Part shown: piece after piece, positions 46,239 to 55,900 of the stretch | How positions within the stretch are numbered: the first letter of the stretch is position 1 | How the letters are laid out: each line of letters opens with the position of its first letter | From: Psychroflexus lacisalsi | GTDB lineage: Bacteria; Bacteroidota; Bacteroidia; Flavobacteriales; Flavobacteriaceae | Reading direction: 5' to 3' | Assembly: GCF_020164495.1 (NCBI RefSeq) | Contig: NZ_JAIQYZ010000007.1 | Span: forward strand, 62,001 to 126,000 | DNA: 64,000 bases | Translations under genes and position numbers: made by a program | Notes under the pieces: model-generated | Told to the model about the DNA's origin: nothing | Databases searched by the model: none | What the model saw: the letters and a program-made list of their open reading frames with translations, nothing else

Positions 46239-46246
46239 TAGATTTG
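46239..46246 (+). promoter_or_regulatory. -7 promoter box of the surface-protein operon
   Basis: TAGATTTG, an exact TAnnTTTG match. No TTG/TTTG lies at the -33 distance, as expected for a promoter that depends on an activator bound at the repeats just upstream. Confidence 0.55.
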
Positions 46247-46407
46247 CTAACAAAATCTTAAATAACATCAACAAATACTAGACTTGAACCCATTTTATTT
46301 TAAGAATTTAATACCGCGAACTACTTAAATCATTAAATATTTAAGCAGTGATCAAATCGATCTGTAAAATCATTAAAATCAAATCAATAACTTTTATACC
46401 ACCACTT

Positions 46408-47289
46408 ATGAACAAACATTTACTTCTTGCAGTTTTCAGCTTATTCTTCTTTGGAATTAGCAACGCACAAACAACCGCTAATCAATCTGGAATTGCCATT
46501 CAGGGTATCGCCAGAGATGCTAATAACACAGCACGGGCCAACCAAAACATTCAGTTGTCTTTAGCCTTCTATTATATTAATGCCAGCGGTCAGGAGCAGG
46601 AAATTATTAACCTGAACAATTCCGTGACAACAGATTCTTTTGGGGTGTTTTCTCTGACACTGGATACTAACGTGAACAACAATCCAGTGTTTGCTAATCA
46701 CGAAAGCTACCTGCGTATTAAGGACGGTAATGGGACGACCATATCTGATGAAAAGCTTAAAACCGTTCCCTACAGTATTTCTGCTGGAAATGGGGTGCCT
46801 ACTGGATCTATTATGGCATTTATGGGTGCCACTATACCAAAAGGCTGGGTACTTTGTGATGGGCGAACATTGACAAATGTTGCTGGCTCTGAAGAGCTAC
46901 GTGCTTTGGTCGGTAATAATGTTCCAAATCTACAAGGCTACTTCTTAAGAGGTGCCGGTAGCAACGGATTTACTGAAAAAACAACCAGTGTAGGAGTAGC
47001 CTATGATGATACTAATTTATCACACGGCCACGCTGTGAATATTGACACCTCTTCCGATGGTGCATACAATCCTACAAATGAAGCATATAACAGGCTATTA
47101 CAATTTACTGGAAATTATACAGTAAACAATCCTGATAATACTAGTTTTGGTCGTGAACCTGACTTAGGGGGAAGTAGTGTATTGAACATACCAGCACACA
47201 CCCACAAAGTCAGTGGTAATACGCTTACTTCTGGTAGTAACGAATCTGCACCAGTTCACTTTGGTGTGAACTATATGATCAAACTTTAA
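46408..47289 (+). CDS. Secreted phage-tail-collar-domain protein
   Basis: Protein of 293 residues from ATG 46408 (open frame extends back to 46348, but this start gives the signal peptide, ending SNAQTT). After the signal comes a strand-rich N-terminal domain (about 30-125; AIQGIARDANNTARANQNIQLSL, split here) of the type found at the N-terminus of many Bacteroidota tail-fibre-like proteins. Then a collar domain (about 130-190) with GSIMAFMGATIPKGWVLCDG and NLQGYFLRG, and HGHAV/HTHKV His-rich strands before the end VHFGVNYMIKL. No T9SS tail. First gene of the operon, 6 bases before the giant protein gene. Confidence 0.88.
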   Translation: MNKHLLLAVFSLFFFGISNAQTTANQSGIAIQGIARDANNTARANQNIQLSLAFYYINASGQEQEIINLNNSVTTDSFGVFSLTLDTNVNNNPVFANHESYLRIKDGNGTTISDEKLKTVPYSISAGNGVPTGSIMAFMGATIPKGWVLCDGRTLTNVAGSEELRALVGNNVPNLQGYFLRGAGSNGFTEKTTSVGVAYDDTNLSHGHAVNIDTSSDGAYNPTNEAYNRLLQFTGNYTVNNPDNTSFGREPDLGGSSVLNIPAHTHKVSGNTLTSGSNESAPVHFGVNYMIKL

Positions 47290-47295
47290 TCCATC

Positions 47296-50200
47296 ATGAT
47301 GAAAATCAAACATATACTCTCAGGGGTTCTGTTCCTGATAGCCATAAGTATGGGCTATTCACAGACTACTCCTAAAGGTGCCCGTATCGTCACGGCGGCA
47401 CAAACGATCCAGACCAATAATACAGGTAGTAACAATTATACTATACAGACAGGTTTGCCCATATTGGGACAAAACCGCAATGTTACGACACCTCCAGCTA
47501 CTCAGGACTTACAGATAAGGTTTCCCTGGGGCGTTCTCTATTTATTTGATACGTTTAGTGAAGATTCCTTTGAGGTGTCTAAAGGCTTTTTTGGGGATAA
47601 AATCCTGGTGAATTGGCAGATTGGGGCTAACGCCAATCTCATCACTACCTTAAAGCTTTACCGCAGGGAATATACGGAAGATGGCTCACAACCCTATCAA
47701 TTTGTGGCGAATATAGCCCCAACAGCAACCAGTTATGAAGACCGGTATGTAGACGGCGGCATATTATATGAATATAAGTTGTTTGCCCAGGGCATTGTGC
47801 AGGGGGAAGTGCGATTGAGCAACTTTATAACAGGAATTGGTTTCCGTAATCCTACGGCGATCGTTACCGGTAATGTCACTTTTGAAGGGGGTAACCCGGT
47901 CAAGGACGTAACGCTGAGAGCACGATCCAGTGGTAGTGATTTTAACTATGGCAGTGGCTTAATGATCCCTGATAATGGACAGCTGTTAATCGATGACCTT
48001 AATAAACCTGTGGTGACAAAGATGACTTTTCAAACCTGGGTGAAGCCTGTTGATGCATTTTCTAACAATAATGAATTACCTATAAGGCTGTTTTTAACGG
48101 ATTCTGATCCACAATCTATATATGCCAATGTGAAATTAAACGCCACAGCGAATGAACTCATCATTGATGTTAAAGGCCAGGAATTTACCCTAAAAAATTA
48201 TATGCCTAGTGGTGCAGTAAATACAAGAGGTGATGATATTCTGGTTCCGGTTTCAAATTTTAATACTTCCTTTACGCACATCACTATACAGGTAGAAAAT
48301 GGTATAATTCCTAAAGTCTTTATTAACGGCCGGCCTGTAACTGATGCCTACGTGTCGACTGCCGATGATGCGCTAAGAGGAAAAGATGCAAATTATACAG
48401 AGCCTTTTTTCGCTTTATCATTAAACGAGGGAGTAACACCTATAAATCTTGATACAGACGAGTTAAAAATAGGTGGGCTGAGAGCAGCTTACATCGATGA
48501 AATTAGGGTGTACAATACTATAAAATCGCCTAAGGTAATCCGCAGTGATTATTCCAGATACATAAGTGGTAATGATGCGGGAATGATCGCCTACCTGAGA
48601 GCAAATGAAGGCGTTGGTGATTTTGCCTATGACCTTTCTCGTAACGGGTTTAATTACAACAAGAATAATGGAAAACTAGCTACCAATAGCCTGGACAAGG
48701 TGCTATGGGAAAGCAATGTTGAAAACTTCCCCAATGAAAACCAACTGGGAATTCTGGGTATTACAGACGAGAATGGAAATTATGAGATCAATGCCATTCC
48801 TTATACAGGAACAGGCGAGAGCTTTACCATCACCCCACTTTTTGGACAACACGAGTTTGATCCAGGGCAACAACTGGTATTTCTAGGTCAGGGATCTGAG
48901 GTGGTCAATAAAATTGATTTTACAGACATCTCTGCCTTCAACTTTAATGGTCAAATTCTTTATGATACACGAGGTGTTTTTAAATCTTTTGTAGAATTGA
49001 ATGAAAATACAACTAATAATCTTACCGATGGTGATGAATATGTTTCTGGACCTGGGATTATCGATGAAGGTTACAATACCTATGAAAAATCAGGTATCAA
49101 ATATCCAAAAGGAGAATACTGGTACAATGAAAATGAGGATCGCCTGGAACGTTATGCCAGAATAGGTCTTAAAGGAGCAAATGTATTTGTAGACGGCGAC
49201 ATTGTACTGGATGAAAACAACTTCCCTGTAGAAACTGATGCCGAAGGAAAATTTAGCATAGATGTACCCATAGGAAATCACTTTATCACAGTTAAGAAAA
49301 ACGGTCATGAATTTGTAGCCTCAGGGAGATTTCCTGCAGCTACACCATCGTTTCAGGAATTTTTTGAGGATGCGGTAGAACCTGTTTTTTTTATAGACGA
49401 GACCAGAGTTGCCATCGTTGGTAAAGTTGTGGGAGGCTCTGTAGAAGCGGCAAAACCCATTGGTTTTGGTGAAAATGGAATTGCAACAAGAACCTTTACC
49501 AACAGTGAAGGTATTGAAGAAACGGTTCGCTATTCTGCTAAGAATAACATAGGGCAAGCTAAATTAGTATTTGGTCACAAGCCAGCAGTTGGCAGTATTG
49601 TACCTGAAACGCGCTTTACTTTTGAAACAAATGCAGCCACCGGTGAGTATCGTGTGGAAGTCATGCCTTTGCAATATGAGATTAGTGAAACTAATGGTAT
49701 TACTATTAGTAGCAATGTGGAAGTAAATATTGGTTCACAGATACTGGAGTCCAATGAAATTCTAAATTTTGAAGACGTAAACGAAGTTAGCATTCCTGAA
49801 TTTGTGTTTTCAGATGATACGGTTATAACAGGGGTCCCTTTCAATTATGAACAGAGTCTGGTTTATAGATCTATACCTACAATGAAGGTCGTGAAACAGA
49901 CCTTTGATCCGGTAGTTTTAAAGTCTGATAAGGAGACGGCATCTACTTCAAGCTTTGAGGTACCTGTCATTACGCAAGGAAAAACATATGAGGTCGTGCT
50001 TAATACGTTTGAGCGATATGAAAATAAAGATGATGGCTCAAACACTATAGAAGATATAGTTCCGGTAGTTGACGGGAATTTGAACATTACCAATAACCTT
50101 GCATTAAATCCCTTTAATTATAATACACAGGTAACCAGAAGTACAACGGAACCAAGTCTTTTGACCTATAAATTTAAGGCAGGACTGCCTACCATAAGTA

Positions 50201-53200
50201 CGCCTTTCACAAAATCAATTTCTATCATTTATGAAATAAATGGTAATTCTTATGAGGCTGAAGACTTGATAAAGGACGTGATTGTCCTGGGAGGTAAATC
50301 TGATGGAAGCCAGACTTTTGTAACTGCAGGTCCTGATATGCCGGATATTATTCTACGTGATCCTCCAGGAACCAATAGTTCAGCTAGAATTAAAGCTGGA
50401 CAAACAGTATCCTTTACTACCGAAAGAAATGCTACCAACGAAGGAGTAATCTCGACTGAATTTACAATTAAAGCTGGTTTGACAGTTGGAGCCGGAGGTG
50501 GTTTAGCAGGTCCTGTAGTTGAACAGGAAACTACCAATAATATCAATACCGGCATTTCTGTAACTACAGGCTCTACAGATGGAAGTAGTTTGAACAAAAC
50601 TTACACATTTTCTCAAGAAATTGCCACCAGTGATGATCCTGAGTTTGTAGGAGCAGAAGGAGACCTTTACATAGGACAATCTAAAAATTTCAGTTACGGG
50701 AGTTTTGATAATGTTCAGATATCTGATGTAATAACCGGAGATCCAGGTACCAGAATTTTAGTTGCTGATGATGGTACTGAGTTCGAGATTTCAAAACAAA
50801 AAGCGATGTTTTTTGCAGACGAACCTACCGAAACCATGTTTGTTTATTCTCAGAAATTCATTTTAGAGGAATTGATTCCTAGTTTAGAGTTAATTGTTTC
50901 AAACATTGAAGGTGGACTTTTAGATCCATCAGATCCTGATGCTAATGTTCTGACAATAGAAGAGTACAATGAGCAAATTCGACTTTGGAAGAATGTCATC
51001 TTAGAAAATGAACGTTCTAAGTATTTAGCATTTAAAGAACGTGAAGCATATAAGCAACAGACCATTGATCAGATAGATGCATTCAGACAAGACTTGATTG
51101 ATGAAATTGACGGGAGCATTGGTATAGGTTCTGGAGGTGATTATGTGGATCGCTTAAAAGATCAATTGGGAGCCATGGATATCTTGCGCAATCAAGTTCT
51201 GAATAATTTTGACGATAATATTTCATTTGATGCTGGTGTTGGTGAGATCACACGTTCTGTAGAGACCAGTATTGTGAATACCACAGTAACAGCATTTAAT
51301 GTAAAAATTGATGAAAAACTTTCTTTTGATGTTGGTTTTGGATTCAATGGTGCTGGATTTATAAATTCGACAGGAGGTTCTGCTTCGCAGGATATTACCT
51401 CGAGTCTAACAGAAGAGCAACAGGAAACTACTGAAATATCTTTTACTCTTAAAGATAACGACCCGGCAAACTTCTTAAGTGTAGATGTGATCAATGCATT
51501 CGACGGGAATGGACCTATTTTCAGTACGATAGGGGGTCGAACATCTTGTCCTTATGAAGGGGCAGAATTATCCTATTTCTATGATAAGGAAACCTATCAA
51601 ACTAATCCTTCTTCTATAGAACGAATTTCAGAAGAATCGGAAAGAGAACAGTTAACCGCAGCAACACAAAAGGCAGAAGATCCAAGGATAAGTGTAGAAA
51701 TCGCAGAGATCAATAACATCCCAGAATCTGACGCGGCAGAATTTAAATTGATCTTAGAGAATAATGCAGATACTAATGGTAATGGAGAAGGTTTTGGCTC
51801 CTTTGAGCTAAGGGTAGATAACACTACCAATCCGTTTAATGCAGAGTTCAATATAGGGAGTACCAATACCTTCGTTGATGTCCCTTATGGAGAAAAGGTA
51901 GAATATTTCCTTACGTTGCGTAAATCCATATCTGATGTTTATGACTATAAGGATATCAGAATTATATTACAATCCGTTTGTGATTCAGAAGAGGTGTTTG
52001 ACGATATTTTGATATCGGCATCATTCATTCCTTCTTGTTCCAAGGTTGTTGTCAATGCTCCGCTAAATAACTTCTCCTTCAATAGAGATTCAGCGTTTAA
52101 TCTTGATGGAACTACTAATTCCTTAAACGTAGAATTAGGTGAATTTAACAGCTCATTCAATTCGTTTGAAAAGATTGAATTGGAGTACCGTAAGGCAACT
52201 TCTCCATCATGGACAAGATTGCAGACGTATTATAATACGCAAGATTTTCTTGATGCTGCAATAGATAATAATGAGACCAAAGTTTCATTGATTGAAAGTG
52301 CAAATATCAATTATGCTTTCGACATCGCTGGCCTTAATTTAGCGGATGGCGAGTATGAGATCAGAGCAAGATCCAGTTGCACCAATGGCACTGAGTATAT
52401 ATCAGAACCCATTATTGGTCGCGTAGACTTGACTAGTCCACAAAAGTTTGGAACGCCATTCCCATTAAACGGAATCTATGCTACCGGAACTGATCTTAGG
52501 GCGCGTTTTAGCGAGGACATTTTCTATAATTCTGCGGTGAGTCTTTTGGAAATCAAAGGCCAGACCAATCAGTTACCGGTGACTAATGAGGTCTCCTTAT
52601 TTTTCAATGGTTTGAACAACACTATGGTAATTGAAAATCCGCGTATTGCTAATGGTGACCTATCCATCGAATTCTGGATGAACAATCAAACCACGGCAAG
52701 CAGCGCAAGCATTATAAGTCAGCCGGGAGGCATCGATGTAAGTTTAGAAGGTACTGAAATGGTATTCAAACTTGCTGGAGCTGAAGCTCGTGGAATTATA
52801 GCTGTAGATGATTTATTCCATCATTATACGTTGACTTACAATAGTGAAACTGGAGATTTAAAAATCATCGAAGAAGATCGTGTGTTGAAATCGGTTTCAG
52901 GAAATGTAGATGCTTCCCTTCAGAACAATAATAATATAACCATAGGTGGAAATACCTTTATTGGAAACATGAGTCAATTGCGATTTTGGAACATTCCACT
53001 ATCTCTAGACGATTCATTTGCGATGATGTATTCTAAATTAATGGGTAACGAGGCAGGACTTACAGCCTACTACCCTTTAGATGAAGGTCGTGGTAACATT
53101 GCCAAAGACAAAGCTCGATTCAAAGACGCTGTAGTTACTACAGATTGGGATATCAAGCCTAAAGGTGAAAGTTACTCCTTTAGTAATGGTGCATCTCTGA

Positions 53201-55893
53201 CATTAGATAATGTAGGTTTTGCCCAATTGACACCTACGATGGATGCTACCATATCTTTCTGGATGAAAACTGATGTTTCTCAGGACGCTACCATTTTCTC
53301 AAACGGGAAAGGCGATGGTACAGACCCTGTAATGTCCGGAGGTTTTTCCAATAAATGGTCCATAGACCTGGCAAGTAATGGAAATCTATCTTTTAATAGT
53401 GAAGGAATCAATTTACCTCTAACAGAGCAATCAGTGGTGGATGATAAATGGCACCATGTGTCCATACGATTAAATCGTTTAGGCTCCATGAGAACTTATG
53501 TAGATCAAAATTTAGTGTCTACAAACTCGATGACAGGTATAGGTGGTTTCTCTGGTAATAGAGCATATTTAGGTGTTCGAGGCTCAGCTGATGCGGCAAA
53601 TATGGTATCCCTGGACAGACCTTATCAAGGAAGTCTGGATGAATTCCGCTTGTGGAATACCTTACGGACTAACGATCAGGAAGATCGAGATGCCTATGAA
53701 GAGATTGATCCGGAAACAATTGGATTAATGATATATTCTCGATTTAATGCCCCCGATCCATTGACAGGAAATGGTCCGCAATATTTCCACGCATTTAGTA
53801 ATAATACAGTAATTCCATCAAATGCAGTGATGCAAAGCGGTACAACGGCTTACAACCAAGACAGCCCAGCTATCAAACCAGCGCGTGAATTGATTAAAAT
53901 TCCAGTGAATTATGTCATCAATGGGGATGAGATCATACTGGAGCCCCAGGTCAATTCATTCGCAGAAATTGAAGGGCAGATACTCGATGTTACGATTCAC
54001 CGATTGTTTGATTCTGCAGACAATAGGCAACAGTCACCAGTGACCTGGTCTGTGTTTGTTCAGAAAAACGATATGGACTGGTATGCTGAAGGCTTTAATA
54101 ACGATGTCATCGACATTACTAAAGACTTTGAACAGGAAGAGCAGTTTGAATTGACAATCGTCAACCGTGGTGGCGCCAATCAACCTTTTAGAATTTCAAA
54201 TATTCCATCGTGGTTGAACCTAAGTGCTAGCTCTGGGACAGTTTCTCCAGCGAGCCAAATTACGATTACTGCGACGATTGATGCCTTGCTAGATCCGGGT
54301 GTTTATACTCAGGATTTGAGACTCTCTTCTGACTTTGGCTTGGATCAGGTACAGTTATTAAACGTTCGTGTGCTGGGAGATACTCCAAACTGGACCGTAG
54401 ATCCTACTCAATTTGAACATAGTATGAATGTCATTGGTATTCTAAAAATCGACGGGCAAATATCTGAAGATGAATATGACAAGATTGCAGCCTTTAGCAA
54501 CGGTGAAGTAAGAGGAGTTACTATACTAGAGTATAATCCCAATTATGAGCAATCCTTTGCCTTCTTGACCTTGTATAGCAATCAAGCCTCAGGTGAAAAC
54601 ATCACCTTTAAGGTATGGGATGCTTCTACAGGAAACATTATACAATTGGAACTGGATGATAATTCTAATCTTACATTTCTTACAAATGAAGTGATAGGAT
54701 CCTTGAATCAGCCAGCTGTATTCTCAAATACCAACGTCACAGAAAAGGAATATCAACTGAATGCAGGATGGAATTGGTTAAGTCTTAATATAGAAGATCC
54801 AAGAGCTTCTGATTTGAACCAGCTGACATCAAACATGAATCTTGAAACTTCAGATCTAATAATGAGTAGTACGCCAGCGCGTTTGGACACTTACTTTAAA
54901 AGACAGGATGGTTCTGGGTCATGGTCTGGAAGTATTTCCGCCTCTGGAGGTTTAAAAACAGATTTTATGTATAAAATCTACATGCATACTCCACAAACCT
55001 TAAAGTTGTCTGGTTCAAAAGTAGATATGACTACTTATGAGTTTGAAATTAAACAAAACTGGAATTGGTTGTCTTTCCCACTTTTGCAAAATGTCCAACT
55101 TTCAAGAGCTCTATCAAACTTTAATCCTACTGAGGGAGATGTGATTAAATCCCAAAATTTATTTGCCATTTATGATCAGCGAAACGGTTGGAGTGGTACA
55201 CTCAAGTTTTTAGAACAAGGAAAAGGATATATGATCAACTCATCTACCGGCCAGCAGTTCAGCTATCCAGCTTCTGTTTTAAAATCATTGGGAACATTTC
55301 AGAAAGAAGAATTTGGTGAGAATAAACCAATGGATAAGAGATTTTATCAATATCCTGAGAATATGAATGCGATTGTAAAATTACCAAGCTCTTACAATAA
55401 GCTATACGTATATGATGATGTAGGAGTTCTTAAAGGTCATGGAGAAAATCAGATGGTTGGAGATCATCAGCTCACCTTTATTACTATTTACGGTGAGAAG
55501 GCTGAGAACCTCAACTATTACGTTGGTTATGATGAGTCGGATTTAACAAAAGCAACCAACCTTTTAGAATTTAATAGTAATAAGGTCTTAGGTAAAATTA
55601 ATGATCCTGTAGTATTGAAATTAGGAAGTGACTCCACAACAGCTTTAGATGCTTTCGTTCTTTATCCCAATCCATTTGATGAGCGATTGGTTATTAAAAT
55701 GATTTCTGAAGTTTCACAATCTACCAGCATACAACTCTTTAGTATAGATGGAAGGTTGGTGTTTGAAAAACAGGTGACCTTGAAAACTGGAGGAAATTCC
55801 GTACAAATCAATCCTAATATTTCATCTGGAACTTATTTCTTAAAAGTATCTAACAGTACAACTACTGAGATCAAAAAAGTAATTAAAAAGTAA
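47296..55893 (+). CDS. Giant LamG-domain surface protein with T9SS sorting tail
   Basis: Protein of 2865 residues. Signal peptide to MGYSQT; fibronectin-like strands (about 95-185); three LamG/concanavalin-type domains (about 215-415, 1765-1900, 1955-2130; the third with EFRLWNTLR); carboxypeptidase-regulatory-like pieces (about 490-525, 635-690); a helical, charged stretch (about 1190-1290); a BACON-like domain (about 2285-2360; IPSWLNLSASSGTVSPASQ); a module PNWTVDPTQFEHSM shared with the next gene (about 2365-2480); two repeats with WNWLS (about 2490-2650); and a type A T9SS tail (about 2785-2865; VLYPNPFDERL, ending SNSTTTEIKKVIKK). It is exported across the outer membrane and fixed to the surface. 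An adhesin or glycan-binding role is inferred from LamG. Confidence 0.9.
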   Translation: MMKIKHILSGVLFLIAISMGYSQTTPKGARIVTAAQTIQTNNTGSNNYTIQTGLPILGQNRNVTTPPATQDLQIRFPWGVLYLFDTFSEDSFEVSKGFFGDKILVNWQIGANANLITTLKLYRREYTEDGSQPYQFVANIAPTATSYEDRYVDGGILYEYKLFAQGIVQGEVRLSNFITGIGFRNPTAIVTGNVTFEGGNPVKDVTLRARSSGSDFNYGSGLMIPDNGQLLIDDLNKPVVTKMTFQTWVKPVDAFSNNNELPIRLFLTDSDPQSIYANVKLNATANELIIDVKGQEFTLKNYMPSGAVNTRGDDILVPVSNFNTSFTHITIQVENGIIPKVFINGRPVTDAYVSTADDALRGKDANYTEPFFALSLNEGVTPINLDTDELKIGGLRAAYIDEIRVYNTIKSPKVIRSDYSRYISGNDAGMIAYLRANEGVGDFAYDLSRNGFNYNKNNGKLATNSLDKVLWESNVENFPNENQLGILGITDENGNYEINAIPYTGTGESFTITPLFGQHEFDPGQQLVFLGQGSEVVNKIDFTDISAFNFNGQILYDTRGVFKSFVELNENTTNNLTDGDEYVSGPGIIDEGYNTYEKSGIKYPKGEYWYNENEDRLERYARIGLKGANVFVDGDIVLDENNFPVETDAEGKFSIDVPIGNHFITVKKNGHEFVASGRFPAATPSFQEFFEDAVEPVFFIDETRVAIVGKVVGGSVEAAKPIGFGENGIATRTFTNSEGIEETVRYSAKNNIGQAKLVFGHKPAVGSIVPETRFTFETNAATGEYRVEVMPLQYEISETNGITISSNVEVNIGSQILESNEILNFEDVNEVSIPEFVFSDDTVITGVPFNYEQSLVYRSIPTMKVVKQTFDPVVLKSDKETASTSSFEVPVITQGKTYEVVLNTFERYENKDDGSNTIEDIVPVVDGNLNITNNLALNPFNYNTQVTRSTTEPSLLTYKFKAGLPTISTPFTKSISIIYEINGNSYEAEDLIKDVIVLGGKSDGSQTFVTAGPDMPDIILRDPPGTNSSARIKAGQTVSFTTERNATNEGVISTEFTIKAGLTVGAGGGLAGPVVEQETTNNINTGISVTTGSTDGSSLNKTYTFSQEIATSDDPEFVGAEGDLYIGQSKNFSYGSFDNVQISDVITGDPGTRILVADDGTEFEISKQKAMFFADEPTETMFVYSQKFILEELIPSLELIVSNIEGGLLDPSDPDANVLTIEEYNEQIRLWKNVILENERSKYLAFKEREAYKQQTIDQIDAFRQDLIDEIDGSIGIGSGGDYVDRLKDQLGAMDILRNQVLNNFDDNISFDAGVGEITRSVETSIVNTTVTAFNVKIDEKLSFDVGFGFNGAGFINSTGGSASQDITSSLTEEQQETTEISFTLKDNDPANFLSVDVINAFDGNGPIFSTIGGRTSCPYEGAELSYFYDKETYQTNPSSIERISEESEREQLTAATQKAEDPRISVEIAEINNIPESDAAEFKLILENNADTNGNGEGFGSFELRVDNTTNPFNAEFNIGSTNTFVDVPYGEKVEYFLTLRKSISDVYDYKDIRIILQSVCDSEEVFDDILISASFIPSCSKVVVNAPLNNFSFNRDSAFNLDGTTNSLNVELGEFNSSFNSFEKIELEYRKATSPSWTRLQTYYNTQDFLDAAIDNNETKVSLIESANINYAFDIAGLNLADGEYEIRARSSCTNGTEYISEPIIGRVDLTSPQKFGTPFPLNGIYATGTDLRARFSEDIFYNSAVSLLEIKGQTNQLPVTNEVSLFFNGLNNTMVIENPRIANGDLSIEFWMNNQTTASSASIISQPGGIDVSLEGTEMVFKLAGAEARGIIAVDDLFHHYTLTYNSETGDLKIIEEDRVLKSVSGNVDASLQNNNNITIGGNTFIGNMSQLRFWNIPLSLDDSFAMMYSKLMGNEAGLTAYYPLDEGRGNIAKDKARFKDAVVTTDWDIKPKGESYSFSNGASLTLDNVGFAQLTPTMDATISFWMKTDVSQDATIFSNGKGDGTDPVMSGGFSNKWSIDLASNGNLSFNSEGINLPLTEQSVVDDKWHHVSIRLNRLGSMRTYVDQNLVSTNSMTGIGGFSGNRAYLGVRGSADAANMVSLDRPYQGSLDEFRLWNTLRTNDQEDRDAYEEIDPETIGLMIYSRFNAPDPLTGNGPQYFHAFSNNTVIPSNAVMQSGTTAYNQDSPAIKPARELIKIPVNYVINGDEIILEPQVNSFAEIEGQILDVTIHRLFDSADNRQQSPVTWSVFVQKNDMDWYAEGFNNDVIDITKDFEQEEQFELTIVNRGGANQPFRISNIPSWLNLSASSGTVSPASQITITATIDALLDPGVYTQDLRLSSDFGLDQVQLLNVRVLGDTPNWTVDPTQFEHSMNVIGILKIDGQISEDEYDKIAAFSNGEVRGVTILEYNPNYEQSFAFLTLYSNQASGENITFKVWDASTGNIIQLELDDNSNLTFLTNEVIGSLNQPAVFSNTNVTEKEYQLNAGWNWLSLNIEDPRASDLNQLTSNMNLETSDLIMSSTPARLDTYFKRQDGSGSWSGSISASGGLKTDFMYKIYMHTPQTLKLSGSKVDMTTYEFEIKQNWNWLSFPLLQNVQLSRALSNFNPTEGDVIKSQNLFAIYDQRNGWSGTLKFLEQGKGYMINSSTGQQFSYPASVLKSLGTFQKEEFGENKPMDKRFYQYPENMNAIVKLPSSYNKLYVYDDVGVLKGHGENQMVGDHQLTFITIYGEKAENLNYYVGYDESDLTKATNLLEFNSNKVLGKINDPVVLKLGSDSTTALDAFVLYPNPFDERLVIKMISEVSQSTSIQLFSIDGRLVFEKQVTLKTGGNSVQINPNISSGTYFLKVSNSTTTEIKKVIKK

Positions 55894-55900
55894 TTAAATT

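Larger units (their letters stand above)
45904..46407. other. Regulatory spacer between the two-component genes and the surface operon
   Basis: About 500 bases separating divergent genes. Near the kinase start there is a minus-strand -7 box TACATTTG at 45938-45931. The half nearer the surface operon holds the direct repeats at 46180-46210 and a -7 box at 46239-46246. From there to the ATG at 46408 a leader of about 155 bases remains, with no structure I recognise. Confidence 0.6.

Noticed and set aside
46408-47289. Phage remnant suggested by the collar domain
   Set aside because: No capsid, tail, integrase or lysis genes nearby, and the protein has a signal peptide and sits in an operon with T9SS proteins.
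49090-52160. Several minus-strand open frames inside the giant gene
   Set aside because: All are antisense shadows with no start context or family features; the plus-strand frame is continuous over 8.6 kb.
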